Origin: Sulfitobacter alexandrii
GTDB lineage: Bacteria; Pseudomonadota; Alphaproteobacteria; Rhodobacterales; Rhodobacteraceae
Length of the DNA: 64,000 nt
Assembly: GCF_001886735.1 (NCBI RefSeq)
Contig: NZ_CP018076.1
Coordinates: 1,240,001-1,304,000 of the forward strand
Reading direction: 5' to 3'
Below the pieces are notes generated by a model. The model saw only the letters and a program-made list of their open reading frames with translations, did no database searches and was not told the origin of the DNA. The number at the start of each line of letters is the position of its first letter. Position 1 is the stretch's first letter. Both the position numbers and the translations under genes were made by a program. This document shows, piece by piece, positions 1 to 9,807 of the stretch.

Positions 1-3
1 TTT

Positions 4-111
4 ATGGATACCGAAGGCTTCATCGTTGTCGTGGGCATGGCGTTCGCCATTGTCGCCATTCTGTACTGGATGCAGGTCCGCAAGGACGGACGCCGCAACC
101 GCAAGGACTGA
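4..111 (+). CDS. 35-residue single-pass membrane peptide
   Basis: A short reading frame opens with ATG three bases from the window edge and ends with TGA. The product would be 35 residues: an acidic start (MDTEGF), about 18 hydrophobic residues (roughly 6-23), then a very basic tail (KDGRRNRKD). This is the layout of a small inner-membrane protein with the tail in the cytoplasm. I do not recognise a family. The upstream context is outside the window, so a longer protein cannot be excluded. It lies 86 bases before another small membrane protein of the same layout. Confidence 0.4.
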   Translation: MDTEGFIVVVGMAFAIVAILYWMQVRKDGRRNRKD

Positions 112-197
112 CAACCGGTCGCGTCGGGCAGCCGTGATAACCAGCGCGGGAACTTTCCGGTCGTTTCGCATGTTCGCTTCCGAAGGAGGAACTGAAC

Positions 198-368
198 ATG
201 GACTGGACGATACTGACCGGCCTATTGGCCTTCGTGACATTGGCCATCGTGGTGTATGTCGCCCTCAGAAGCAAACGCAGGGTGGACGACAGGCGTAAAA
301 CGCCCGAAGCCCCCAAATCCACCCTCGCGGCGGATGCACCTTCAAAGGGCAAACCGGCGGACGTCTGA
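198..368 (+). CDS. 56-residue single-pass membrane protein
   Basis: The ATG at 198 follows a strong ribosome binding site (AAGGAGG, 184-190). The product has a hydrophobic helix at about residues 4-23 and a long charged, proline-containing tail (RSKRRVDDRRK and onward). It looks like a small inner-membrane protein. No family is recognised. It shares its layout with the peptide just upstream, and the two may form a transcription unit. It ends 22 bases before a strong hairpin that can terminate both this gene and the convergent ilvC. Confidence 0.55.
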   Translation: MDWTILTGLLAFVTLAIVVYVALRSKRRVDDRRKTPEAPKSTLAADAPSKGKPADV

Positions 369-389
369 GACGCCGCCCCGCGCAACGAA

Positions 390-415
390 AAGGCCCGGTC
401 CTGCGACCGGGCCTT
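390..415. terminator. Bidirectional hairpin between small membrane gene and ilvC
   Basis: A perfect 11-bp stem (AAGGCCCGGTC pairing with GACCGGGCCTT) encloses the 4-base loop CTGC. It is GC-rich, is flanked by short A and T stretches, and lies between the convergent 56-residue gene and ilvC, as expected for a shared intrinsic terminator. Confidence 0.8.
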
Positions 416-443
416 CCTGTATCGGATCGGGCCGTCTGGCCGA

Positions 444-1598
<1,155 letters not shown>

Positions 1599-1600
1599 TC

Positions 1601-2056
1601 ATGCTTGATGACCTGGACCGGCGCCTGTTGCGCTACTGGCAGGCGGAGCCGACGCTCGGCCCCGTCGACCTCGGGGAACGCTGCGGCATCACCGCCGGCA
1701 AGGCGGCGCGCCGCATCGCGCGGCTCGAGGAAGCGGACGTGCTGCGCGGGGTGGGCGCGGTGATCAACTGGGCCGCGCTGGGATACGCGGTCGAGGTATC
1801 GCTGCGGGTTACGCTGGACAAGACGCAGGGGAACGCCTTTGACCGGTTCCTCGCGGAGGCCCGGCAGGTGCCCGAGGTGATCGAGGTGCAGACGTTTCTC
1901 GGCCGGGTCGACGCGCGGCTGTCGATCATCGCCCGCGACATGGCGCACTACCAGCACATCTACCGGAGCCGGATCCTCACGCTGCCGCACATCGCGGATA
2001 TCGAGGCGCTGATGCACGTGGCCCGGATCAAGCGCGAGGCGGCGCTGCCGCTGTGA
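1601..2056 (+). CDS. Lrp/AsnC-family transcriptional regulator (first of tandem pair)
   Basis: This is a 151-residue regulator with an N-terminal helix-turn-helix (about residues 5-50, containing LGERCGITAGKAARRI) and a C-terminal ligand-binding RAM domain that includes VPEVIEVQTFLGRVDARL. I chose the ATG at 1601 (MLDDLDRRLL), which matches the usual first helix; in-frame ATGs at 1565 and 1580 would add residues unlike the family. Its stop overlaps the GTG start of the next Lrp gene, so the two are translationally coupled and may form a heteromer. It diverges from ilvC, so control of branched-chain amino acid synthesis is a reasonable but unproven role. Confidence 0.88.
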   Translation: MLDDLDRRLLRYWQAEPTLGPVDLGERCGITAGKAARRIARLEEADVLRGVGAVINWAALGYAVEVSLRVTLDKTQGNAFDRFLAEARQVPEVIEVQTFLGRVDARLSIIARDMAHYQHIYRSRILTLPHIADIEALMHVARIKREAALPL

Positions 2057-2508
2057 CCGATCTCGACGACATCGACCGCAAGCTCATCCGCGCGCTGGCC
2101 CGCGATGCGCGCCAGTCGGCAAGCGCGCTCGGTAAACGCTTCGGGCTGTCGCAGCCCGCGACATGGCGGCGGATCCGCCGACTGGAAGAGGCGGGCATCA
2201 TCCGCGAGCGCCACTTGCGTCTGAACGCCGAGGCGCTGGGTTTCGGCGTGACCGTCTTCCTCGGCATCAAGCTGGCGACCAAAGGGCGCGTCTCGCTCGA
2301 GGATTTCGAGCGCGCGGTGGTGGCCATTCCCGAAGTCCAGACGGTGGAGCACGTGCTGGGCATGTACGACTACCGCCTGCGGGTTGTCGCCCGCGACCTG
2401 CCGGATTTCGAACGTGTCCTGCGGCGGCGCATCATGACGCTGCCCGGCGCGGGAGAGGTGGAAGCGAACGTGCTGCTGAGCGAGGAGCGGTTGCCGGGCC
2501 CCCTCTGA
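2053..2508 (+). CDS. Lrp/AsnC-family transcriptional regulator (second of tandem pair)
   Basis: This 151-residue paralogue of the upstream gene starts at a GTG overlapping the previous stop (GTGA). The helix-turn-helix is clear at about residues 4-50 (DDIDRKLIRALARDARQSA, then FGLSQPATWRRIRRLEE). The RAM half contains IPEVQTVEHVLGMYDYRLRV. Lrp-type proteins act as dimers or octamers that sense amino acids. The coupling and near-equal length suggest a mixed oligomer. The PLP aminotransferase gene follows after 105 bases and has its own ribosome binding site, so it could be co-transcribed or a target. Confidence 0.9.
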   Translation: MTDLDDIDRKLIRALARDARQSASALGKRFGLSQPATWRRIRRLEEAGIIRERHLRLNAEALGFGVTVFLGIKLATKGRVSLEDFERAVVAIPEVQTVEHVLGMYDYRLRVVARDLPDFERVLRRRIMTLPGAGEVEANVLLSEERLPGPL

Positions 2509-2613
2509 TCCGCGCGGACCCCGGCGACCCTGACTTTATTTCCGGCCGTCCGCCGGATGGCTTTGCCAAGGCGGGCGCAAAGGATTAGCAGTCGTACCAA
2601 ACAGGAGAATGAC

Positions 2614-3738
2614 ATGGCGCTGCTCAACACGATCGACCCGGAGGGTCTTGAAGAATTTTCCGTGGTCTTCACCGACCGCTCGCTCAACCACATGTCCGCC
2701 GCGTTCCAGCAGGTGATGCGCGACATTTCCGCCGTGCTCCGCGAGGTCTACCAGGCCGACGCCGTGGCCGTGGTGCCCGGTGGCGGAACCTTCGGGATGG
2801 AGGCCGTGGCCCGCCAGTTCGCGCGCGGTGCCGATGTGCTGGTGGTCCGCAACGGCTGGTTCTCCTACCGCTGGTCGCAGATCATCGAGAACGGCGACCT
2901 GACCGGCGCGGTGACGGTGATGAAGGCCCGGCCGCAGGGCAATGCCCCGGCGAGCCCCTACGCGCCCGCCCCGATCGAGGATGTCGTGCAGGCCATTCGC
3001 GATCAACGGCCGCAGGTGGTTTTCGCGCCGCACGTGGAAACCTCCGCCGGGGTGATCCTGCCGGATGATTATATCGCGCAGATGGCCGCCGCCGCGCAGG
3101 AGGTGGACGCGCTCATGGTGCTCGACTGCATCGCCTCGGGCTGTGCCTGGATCGACATGCGCGCCCTGGGGGTCGACGTGCTGATCTCGGCGCCGCAGAA
3201 AGGCTGGTCGGCGTCGCCCTGCGCGGGGCTGGTGATGATGTCCGAGCGCGCCGAGGCCCGGCTGGCCGAAACCACGTCGGACAGTTTCGCCATCGATCTG
3301 GCAAAGTGGCGCGCGATCATGAAGGCCTACGAGGACGGCGGCCATGCCTACCACGCGACGATGCCAACCGACGCGCTGCGCGGCTTCCGCGACACCATCC
3401 TTGAAACCCGCGAGCATGGCTTCGCTCGCCTGAAGGAGGCCCAGTGGCGACTGGGAGACGGTGTGCGCGCCCTGTTGCGCGACAGGGGCGTCGTTTCCGT
3501 CGCCGCCGACGGGTTCGGCGCGCCGGGCGTCGTCGTCAGCTATACCGACGACCCCGAAATCCAGTCGGGCCGCGCCTTTGCCGCCGAGGGGATGCAGATC
3601 GCGGCGGGCGTGCCGCTTCAGGTCGGCGAACCCGAGGGATTCAGCACCTTCCGGCTGGGGCTGTTCGGTCTCGACAAGCTGTACGATGTGGACGGCACGC
3701 TTGCGCGGCTCAAGGCAGTGGTGGACAAGGTTCTGTAA
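2614..3738 (+). CDS. Class V-fold PLP aminotransferase
   Basis: This is a 374-residue fold-type I, class V PLP enzyme of the alanine/serine-glyoxylate aminotransferase type. The cofactor contacts are visible: a glycine-rich phosphate-binding stretch PGGGTFGMEA (55-64), Asp171 in LDCIASG for the pyridine nitrogen, and the Schiff-base Lys196 in ISAPQKGWS. The ATG at 2614 has AGGAGA just upstream; an earlier in-frame start at 2557 lacks family sequence. The substrate cannot be read from sequence. Two Lrp/AsnC genes immediately upstream suggest an amino acid substrate. A large hairpin follows the gene. Confidence 0.88.
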   Translation: MALLNTIDPEGLEEFSVVFTDRSLNHMSAAFQQVMRDISAVLREVYQADAVAVVPGGGTFGMEAVARQFARGADVLVVRNGWFSYRWSQIIENGDLTGAVTVMKARPQGNAPASPYAPAPIEDVVQAIRDQRPQVVFAPHVETSAGVILPDDYIAQMAAAAQEVDALMVLDCIASGCAWIDMRALGVDVLISAPQKGWSASPCAGLVMMSERAEARLAETTSDSFAIDLAKWRAIMKAYEDGGHAYHATMPTDALRGFRDTILETREHGFARLKEAQWRLGDGVRALLRDRGVVSVAADGFGAPGVVVSYTDDPEIQSGRAFAAEGMQIAAGVPLQVGEPEGFSTFRLGLFGLDKLYDVDGTLARLKAVVDKVL

Positions 3739-3765
3739 TCCCCTGACGGGAGCGCGATCCGACAG

Positions 3766-3839
3766 GTCGGGTTGGAGTATTTATGGCATAAAGAAGCGAG
3801 GCCAAGTCCTTCTTTATGCTGCAAATACTCAAACCTGAC
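3766..3839. terminator. Long imperfect hairpin between convergent genes; repeat-like
   Basis: Two 31-base arms (3766-3796 and 3809-3839) pair with only two mismatches and three G-T pairs around a 12-base loop. The central part reads GAGTATTT...CATAAAGAAG. It lies between the convergent aminotransferase and hydroxylase genes, so bidirectional termination is the simplest role. The GTATTT core resembles the 22-nt repeats at 1542 and 35896, which suggests a dispersed intergenic element. Confidence 0.65.
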
Positions 3840-3868
3840 AGGGCCACCGGCGCGAGGATGAAGACGTC

Positions 3869-5065
3869 TTACCGGACCCCCAAACCCATCTGCATGAGCA
3901 TCTTTCGCACCGGCGCAAGGCTGTAGAGCGCGTCCAACCCGGCGGCGCGGGCGTCGCGGGCCACCGGCGTGCTGGCCTGGCTGGCGCGGTTCAGCAGGTC
4001 GATGCCCGTGATCCGCAGCCGGATGTCGCCATGGCGCGCCTTGTGATAGGCGTCCAGCATCTCGGCATCGCCCAGCCCGTCCGGCCGGGCCTGCGCGAGC
4101 TCCAGCAGGGTTGCGATATCCGTCAGTGACATGTTCAGCCCCTGCGCGCCGATGGGGGGCAGCACATGCGCGGCCTCGGCGATCAGGGCCAGCCGTTCCC
4201 CGTTCAGCCGGGCGGCCTGCTGGCTGATGATGGGCCACAGGTTGCGCGGCGTGACGAGGGTCAGCGGCCCGAACAGGTGGCAGGAGCGCTCGGACATCTC
4301 GCGCTCGAACTCAGGCACCGGCATCGTGGACCGGGCAAGCTGCGCACGCCCGTCATCCATCCAGACGATCGCCGAACACGGCAATCCTTCGTGGTCGGGC
4401 AGGGGCACCAGCGTGAAGGGACCGCCGGTGCGATGAATCTCGGTCGACACGTTGTCGTGCGGGATCGGGTGGGTCACTGCAAAGGCAAGGGCCTTTTGTC
4501 CGTAGCGGCGTGTCGTGACGGGAATGCCGGCCGCGGTGCGCATCGGGCTGTCGCGTCCATCGGCGGCGATCACCAGCCGCGCGCTGATCCGGCTGCCGTC
4601 GGTCAGGGTCACGCGCGCCTCCGCCAGTCGGGTAAACAGCGATGTCGTCCCGGTGCCGGGGCGGAAATCGACCCTGTCCAGTGCGTCAAGCCGGCCCACC
4701 AGTTCGCGCCGCAGCAGCCAGTTGGAAAAGTTCCAGCCAAAGGGCGCGTCCGAGATGTCGGCGGCGTTGAACTCCCGCGTGACGCGCGGTTCCGGCTCCG
4801 CCCCGCCGGCATCGACGATCCGCATGATCTGCAGCGGTGCTGCCTGGGGGGCCAGCGCCTCCCAGACGCCCGCGTTCTCCAGCATTCGGCGGGCGGGTTG
4901 CAGCATGGCGGTGGTCCGCATGTCCGCACCTTCCGCATCGCGCGCCGTCACCGGCGGGGCAGGGTCCACGCAGATCACGTCGAAGCCCGCGGTGCCAAAT
5001 GCGGCCGCAGCCGTGAGCCCGGCAATGCCGCCGCCCGAAATCAGGATGTCGCAGTCATATGTCAT
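3869..5065 (-). CDS. UbiH/UbiF-type FAD-dependent monooxygenase
   Basis: This 398-residue flavoprotein hydroxylase belongs to the UbiH/UbiF/VisC group that adds hydroxyls to the ubiquinone ring. The FAD-binding Rossmann motif is at the N-terminus (ISGGGIAGLTAAAAF, about 9-23). The second FAD motif is AADGRDSPMR near residue 170, and the third is GAQGLNMSLTDIATLLE near residue 310. No signal peptide is seen; family members act peripherally at the inner membrane. Which ring position it hydroxylates cannot be settled here. The frameshifted HAD gene lies 9 bases upstream on the same strand, so the two probably share a transcript. Confidence 0.88.
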   Translation of the reverse strand: MTYDCDILISGGGIAGLTAAAAFGTAGFDVICVDPAPPVTARDAEGADMRTTAMLQPARRMLENAGVWEALAPQAAPLQIMRIVDAGGAEPEPRVTREFNAADISDAPFGWNFSNWLLRRELVGRLDALDRVDFRPGTGTTSLFTRLAEARVTLTDGSRISARLVIAADGRDSPMRTAAGIPVTTRRYGQKALAFAVTHPIPHDNVSTEIHRTGGPFTLVPLPDHEGLPCSAIVWMDDGRAQLARSTMPVPEFEREMSERSCHLFGPLTLVTPRNLWPIISQQAARLNGERLALIAEAAHVLPPIGAQGLNMSLTDIATLLELAQARPDGLGDAEMLDAYHKARHGDIRLRITGIDLLNRASQASTPVARDARAAGLDALYSLAPVRKMLMQMGLGVR

Positions 5066-5074
5066 GACCGCTAT

Positions 5075-5721
5075 TTAACCCTTCAGCAGGCCAAGGAAAG
5101 CCGCCAGATCGTCGGTATGGTGATGGATGTGCGCGGCATCGCGTCGCGTCGGCGCGACGTGGATCGTCTGCATGCCCATGGCGTGGGGCGCGATCAGGTT
5201 GCGCGCGTCGTCCTCGAACATCGCGCCGCGTGCCGGGGTCAGCCCGTCGAGCGCGAAGACGGTGTCGAAAGCCGCGCGGTCCGGCTTGGGCAGGAAGCCC
5301 GCATGTTCGACACCGTAGATCGCATCGAACAGCCCGCTCAGGCCGCGGGCCGCCAGCACCCGTTCGGCATAGGGCGCGCAGCCGTTGGTATAGACGATGC
5401 GGCGCCCCGGCAGGTCACGGATCTGCGCGGCCAGTTCCGGATCGGGGGTCAGGCTGTCCATCGAGATATCGTGCACGTCTTGCAGGTAGGGGGCGGGATC
5501 GACGTCGTGTTCCCGCATCAGCCCCGCCAGCGTGGTGCCGTGGGTTTCCCAGTAGTGCAGCCGAAGGCGGTCCGCCTCCGCGGCGTCCACACCCAGAGTA
5601 CGCATCACCCAGTCGGTCATGCGCACCTCGATCAGCGCAAAGAGCTGCGCCGAGGGGGGTACAGCGTATGGTCGAGGTCGAAGACCCAGGTGTCCACGTG
5701 AGAGAAGGCATCGCGCATCAT
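5075..5721 (-). pseudogene. HAD-type pyrimidine 5'-nucleotidase, frameshifted
   Basis: The N-terminal part (start MMRDAF, then WVFDLDHTLYPP with the catalytic DxD of HAD phosphatases) is read in one frame. From SAQLFALIEVRMTDW to the end the protein continues in another frame, including TNG (motif II) and KPD (motif III) and the acidic FEDDARN (motif IV). The switch lies at a run of six Gs (5654-5659, six Cs in the coding strand); one extra base restores YPPSAQLF and a product of about 215 residues. The family is Sdt1-like pyrimidine nucleotidases. Either the gene is broken, the run is miscounted, or expression needs slippage. An internal start would lack the catalytic aspartates. Confidence 0.82.
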
Positions 5722-5809
5722 GTGCCCGTGTTAGGCGCTGCATCGCGGCCCCGCAAGTCTTGCGCTGCGGTCGAAGGGCGGTAAGGTGGCGCGTCAGAAA
5801 GGAAATGCC

Positions 5810-6463
5810 ATGCCGCCGCCCAAACCCGGCTCCACCGATGCCTATACGATGATCCTCGATGCCATCGATTCCGGCATCTATCGTCCGGGGGACCGGCTGG
5901 TGGAAAGCGAGCTTGCGGACCGTTTCGGCGTGTCGCGCACGCCCATCCGCGAAGCGTTGCAGCGGCTCGAGACCCAGTCGCTGCTGGCCCGCGACGGGCG
6001 GAGCCTGATCGTCGCCTCGCTCGATCACAACCAGACGGCGGAACTCTACGTGGTGCGCGGCGAACTGGAGGGGCTGGCGGCGCGGCTGGCCGCACGGCAC
6101 GCCACGCCCGAAGAGGTCCGCGTGCTGCGCGAGATGGTCAGCGCCGATGACGCGCTGGTCGGCGATCCGACGGCGCTGGCGCGGTCGAACCGCCGGTTTC
6201 ACAAGCAGATCCACCTCGCGTCGCACAATCGGTATCTCGTGCAGCAGCTTGACCTCGTCTACCGTTCCATGGCCCTGATGGCGACGACCTCGCTTGCCGT
6301 CGAGGGACGCGGAGAGATCGCGCAGGCCGAACACGACAGGATCGTCTCGCGGATCGAGGCGCGGGACGAGGATGGCGCGGACGAGGCATTGCGCGCGCAT
6401 ATTTCGCTCGCCTTCGTGACCCGGCTCAAGCAGGAGGCCGCGCGGCTCGAGACCGAGGGCTGA
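5810..6463 (+). CDS. GntR-family (FCD-type) transcriptional regulator
   Basis: This 217-residue regulator has an N-terminal winged helix (about 10-75, with YRPGDRLVESELADRFGVS and RTPIREALQRLE) followed by an all-helical FCD ligand domain. The FCD metal-ligand pattern is suggested by the Arg/His set in RSNRRFHKQIH and the later EHDRIVSRIEARD. I chose the ATG at 5810, which has an AAAGGA ribosome site; the in-frame GTG at 5786 is possible. The ligand is unknown; FCD members often sense organic acids. The last 38 bases overlap the 3' end of the convergent glycosyltransferase gene. Confidence 0.88.
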   Translation: MPPPKPGSTDAYTMILDAIDSGIYRPGDRLVESELADRFGVSRTPIREALQRLETQSLLARDGRSLIVASLDHNQTAELYVVRGELEGLAARLAARHATPEEVRVLREMVSADDALVGDPTALARSNRRFHKQIHLASHNRYLVQQLDLVYRSMALMATTSLAVEGRGEIAQAEHDRIVSRIEARDEDGADEALRAHISLAFVTRLKQEAARLETEG

Positions 6464-8330
6464 CGGGCGAGAGCCCATGCGCCGTCTTGTCCCAGAAAAA
6501 CGGGTCGCGGATACATTCGCGCAAGGCCTTGAAGGCCGCGAGAGCGCCCATGGGGAAATACATCGGCGTCGTAAGCACCCAGACCATCAGGTGCCTGTGC
6601 GCAGGCCCTGACACGGCCACCGCGGCGATGGTCAGGTTCACCAGTTCCGCAAGGACGAAACCGGCCGCCATCGCCCAGGTGGCGTGCGGCCCCAGCGTCA
6701 GGGCGAGAGGATGGGTCACCCCGAAGAGGGTGATCCAGAAGGACCACAGCAGGGGCGCACAGGCAAACTGCGAGAACGTGGCCAGCAACAGGGTCTGGAC
6801 ACCCAGGAACCGCTTCCAGCCCAGATCGCGCAGCAGTTGGCCGGGCCGGCGCATGTGCACGCACCACGTGATGAGAAACCCCTTGAGCCAGCGGGACCGT
6901 TGCCGCACCCAGGGCCAGGCGCGGCAGTTTGCCTCCTCGTAGGTGACGGTGGGGAGCAGTTCAGTGACATAGCCATGCCGCGCCAGCCGCACGCCGAGGT
7001 CCGCGTCCTCGGTCACGTTGTGGGCATCCCAGCCGTTCAGCCTTTCCAGAATGTCGCGACGAAAGAACAGCGTGGTGCCGCCCAGCGGGATCACAAGGCC
7101 CAGCCGGGCGACGCCGGGCAGGATCATCCGCCACCAGGTGGCGTATTCGATGGTGAAACAGCGCGAGATCCAGTTGGCCCGGCTGTTGTAGTAGTCGAGG
7201 ACGCCCTGCAGGCAGGCGACATTGCCCGGCGCGTCCCGAAAGCGGGTCACCACCCGTTCGATCTGGTCCGGTGCCGGTGCGTCTTCCGCGTCCCAGACCC
7301 CGATGATGCTGCCTTCGCAGAAATCGAGGGCGTAGTTCAGCGCGCGCGGCTTGGTGGTCAGCCCGTCGCCCTGCGGCACCTCGATCACGGTGATCCAGTC
7401 CGGCAGGTCGGTGCGGCCGATGGTGTCGCGCGTCAGGTTGTCGTGTTCCTCAAGGACGAGGACCACGTTGAGCAGGGACTTCGGGTAGGTCAGCCGCGAC
7501 AGACGTGCGATCAGCGCGCCCGCGATTTCCGTCTCTTCGAGCAGCGGCACCAGAACCGATACGCGGGGCAGGCGAAACGGCCCGACCGTCCCCGGCGGCT
7601 GCGGGAGCGTGTCATCCTGAAGCGGGGAGACCTGCGTGACGAAGGCCGCCAGCTTCAGTCCGGTACTCAGGGCCAGGGTGGCGAACGCCCAGAGCATCGC
7701 GACCGTCATGACCCACAGCGGGGCGACCAGCAGCGCGAGGATAAGGCCGGTGACAACCGCGGCGGCGCCGTAGTGCCGAGCGCCGCGCCGGGACTGCCAG
7801 GTGCGGCAGCTTTCCACCGCCGGAACCCGTTGCGCCGCCTTCACCGCCAGTTCCGGGCCGTAGAGCCGCCCGATCTGACGGCGGATCTGCCGCGCGTCCG
7901 AAATGACCGGGAGCAGGGCCAGCCCCCCGGTGCCCATGCAGGCGCGCAGCCTGTCGAAATCCTGTGGCCGTTCGGTGGCCACCAGCAGCAGGCCGCCGAT
8001 CCGCTGCCAGGGCACGACGCCGAACCGCAGGCAAAGCGCGGCGGGCAGATCGCGGCCAAGTGCCATGTCGGGCGGATCGGCGGACAGGTCGACCCGGTGG
8101 GCGCGGTACTGGTGCGAAAGGGCCTTCAGCACGTCCTCGCGCCCGACCATGCCCTCGGCGATCAGGATCTCACCCAGCGGCGCGTCGATGCGCATCTGCA
8201 CCCGTAGGGCGTGCCGCAGGTCGGCCGCGTCGATGGTCCCGGCATCCACCAGGTATTGACCCAGGGGCGTGCCCGTCGGCGCAGGCGGCGCGACCTTCAC
8301 CTCCGGCCAATGCAGGCGAAGGTTGCTCAT
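6426..8330 (-). CDS. MshEN-domain family 2 glycosyltransferase, membrane-bound
   Basis: This is a 634-residue fusion. Residues about 20-165 form an MshEN/GspE N-terminal domain (PLGQYLVDAGTIDAADL, then PLGEILIAEGMV), known in other proteins as a cyclic-di-GMP binding module. Two membrane helices follow at about 187-232. A processive GT2 domain spans about 253-490, with DxD-like D347-A-E-D350, TED (441-443) and QRSRW (478-482), as in cellulose-synthase-type enzymes. Three or four more helices close the protein. It probably exports a polysaccharide under cyclic-di-GMP control; the polymer is unknown. The gene stands alone and overlaps the GntR gene tail to tail by 38 bases. Confidence 0.87.
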   Translation of the reverse strand: MSNLRLHWPEVKVAPPAPTGTPLGQYLVDAGTIDAADLRHALRVQMRIDAPLGEILIAEGMVGREDVLKALSHQYRAHRVDLSADPPDMALGRDLPAALCLRFGVVPWQRIGGLLLVATERPQDFDRLRACMGTGGLALLPVISDARQIRRQIGRLYGPELAVKAAQRVPAVESCRTWQSRRGARHYGAAAVVTGLILALLVAPLWVMTVAMLWAFATLALSTGLKLAAFVTQVSPLQDDTLPQPPGTVGPFRLPRVSVLVPLLEETEIAGALIARLSRLTYPKSLLNVVLVLEEHDNLTRDTIGRTDLPDWITVIEVPQGDGLTTKPRALNYALDFCEGSIIGVWDAEDAPAPDQIERVVTRFRDAPGNVACLQGVLDYYNSRANWISRCFTIEYATWWRMILPGVARLGLVIPLGGTTLFFRRDILERLNGWDAHNVTEDADLGVRLARHGYVTELLPTVTYEEANCRAWPWVRQRSRWLKGFLITWCVHMRRPGQLLRDLGWKRFLGVQTLLLATFSQFACAPLLWSFWITLFGVTHPLALTLGPHATWAMAAGFVLAELVNLTIAAVAVSGPAHRHLMVWVLTTPMYFPMGALAAFKALRECIRDPFFWDKTAHGLSPVSPRSRAARPPA

Positions 8331-8432
8331 GCTCTACCAGCCCGGCTATTCAAGATGCCGGCACGGTAGGGCCTTATTGGTTAAGGCCGGATTAAGAGAA
8401 GATTAACAACGTCCTAACGGGCGGGGCCGCTA

Positions 8433-9608
8433 TCAGGCATCCGCCGCCACCTTACCGCGCGCGGCCATCGCCTCGGCAAAACGTTCGAACAGGTAATAGC
8501 TGTCCTGCGGCCCGGGCGAGGCTTCGGGGTGATGCTGAACCGACCAGACAGGGCGGCCGTCCAGCCGGATCCCGCAGTTCGAGCCGTCGAAGAGCGACAC
8601 GTGGGTTTCCAGCACGCCCTTGGGCAGGGATTGCCCGTCAACGGCAAACCCGTGGTTCATCGAGGTGATCTCGACCTTGCCGGTGTCGTAGTCCTTGACG
8701 GGGTGGTTCGCCCCATGGTGCCCGTGGCTCATCTTGACGGTCTTGCCGCCCAGCGCGAGCGCCAGCATCTGGTGTCCGAGGCAGATGCCGAACACGGGCA
8801 GGTCCGTCTTGTCGAGCACCTCGCGGATCATCGGCACCGCGTAGGTGCCGGTCGCCGCCGGGTCCCCCGGCCCGTTGGACAGAAAGACGCCGTCGGGCTG
8901 GTGCGCCATGATGTCGTCATACGTCGCCGTCGCGGGCAGGACCGTGACCTCGCATCCGGCCGAGGCGAGGCACCGCAGGATGTTGCGCTTTGCACCGTAG
9001 TCCACCGCCACGACCTTGTGGCGCGGGGCGTCCTGCGTGGGATAGCCATCGGGCCAGGCCCAGCGCATCTCGTCCCAGCGGTAGGACTGCGCACAGGTCA
9101 CATCCTTGGCAAGGTCCATGCCCTCGAGCCCGGCAAAGGACCGCGCGGCGGCGATCAGCCCCTCGATGTCGAAGTTGCCTTCCGGATCATGGGCAAGCGC
9201 CACGTGGGGCGCGCCCAGGTGCCGGATCGCGCGGGTCAGCCGCCGGGTGTCCACGCCGCCAATCGCGATGCGGCCGCGTGACGCGAGCCAGTCCGACAGG
9301 GGCTGCGCGTTGCGCCAGTTGCTGGGGTCGGTGGGCATCCATTTCACCACCATGCCGGCCGCGACCGGGTCGCCGGTCTCGTCGTCCTCGGGGTTGGTGC
9401 CGACATTGCCGATGTGCGGGAAGGTGAAGGTGACGATCTGGCCCGCGTAGGAAGGATCGGTCATGATCTCCTGGTAGCCCGTCATCGCGGTGTTGAAGCA
9501 CAGTTCCGCCGTGGTCTGGCCGGTCGCGCCGAACCCCATGCCGTAGAAAAGCGAGCCGTCCGCAAGGGCGAGACAGGCAGTCGGGCGGGGGGGAGTGGGC
9601 GCGGACAT
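8433..9608 (-). CDS. carA: Carbamoyl-phosphate synthase small subunit
   Basis: CarA is the glutamine amidotransferase subunit that feeds ammonia to CarB for carbamoyl phosphate, used in arginine and pyrimidine synthesis. The 391-residue protein shows the CarA-specific N-terminal domain (GETTAE-like QTTAELCFNT, then TGYQEIMTDPSY) and a class I amidotransferase domain. That domain has FLSNGPGDP (242-250), the nucleophile Cys276 in GICLGHQ, and the catalytic pair His360/Glu362 in HHPEASPGP. carB is not in this window. The gene is divergent from the yqeY-like gene, an arrangement that couples to GatB/YqeY genes in several alphaproteobacteria (from memory). Confidence 0.96.
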   Translation of the reverse strand: MSAPTPPRPTACLALADGSLFYGMGFGATGQTTAELCFNTAMTGYQEIMTDPSYAGQIVTFTFPHIGNVGTNPEDDETGDPVAAGMVVKWMPTDPSNWRNAQPLSDWLASRGRIAIGGVDTRRLTRAIRHLGAPHVALAHDPEGNFDIEGLIAAARSFAGLEGMDLAKDVTCAQSYRWDEMRWAWPDGYPTQDAPRHKVVAVDYGAKRNILRCLASAGCEVTVLPATATYDDIMAHQPDGVFLSNGPGDPAATGTYAVPMIREVLDKTDLPVFGICLGHQMLALALGGKTVKMSHGHHGANHPVKDYDTGKVEITSMNHGFAVDGQSLPKGVLETHVSLFDGSNCGIRLDGRPVWSVQHHPEASPGPQDSYYLFERFAEAMAARGKVAADA

Positions 9609-9807
9609 CGGGGCAGCCTCCGGAACGGGATGTGGCAGGGTAAACGGCTGGCAACCTACTGCCCGGCGGTCATGGGGTCAAGGCTGCGCGCGAAAACAGA
9701 TATGAAGCGAAATCAATCACTTGACGTTACGTGCGTCCCCATTGCGCGGCGGGCGGCGTGAAGGTATGTTAGGCACTTTGACACCTGCTGGACCAAATGG
9801 GGACCAT

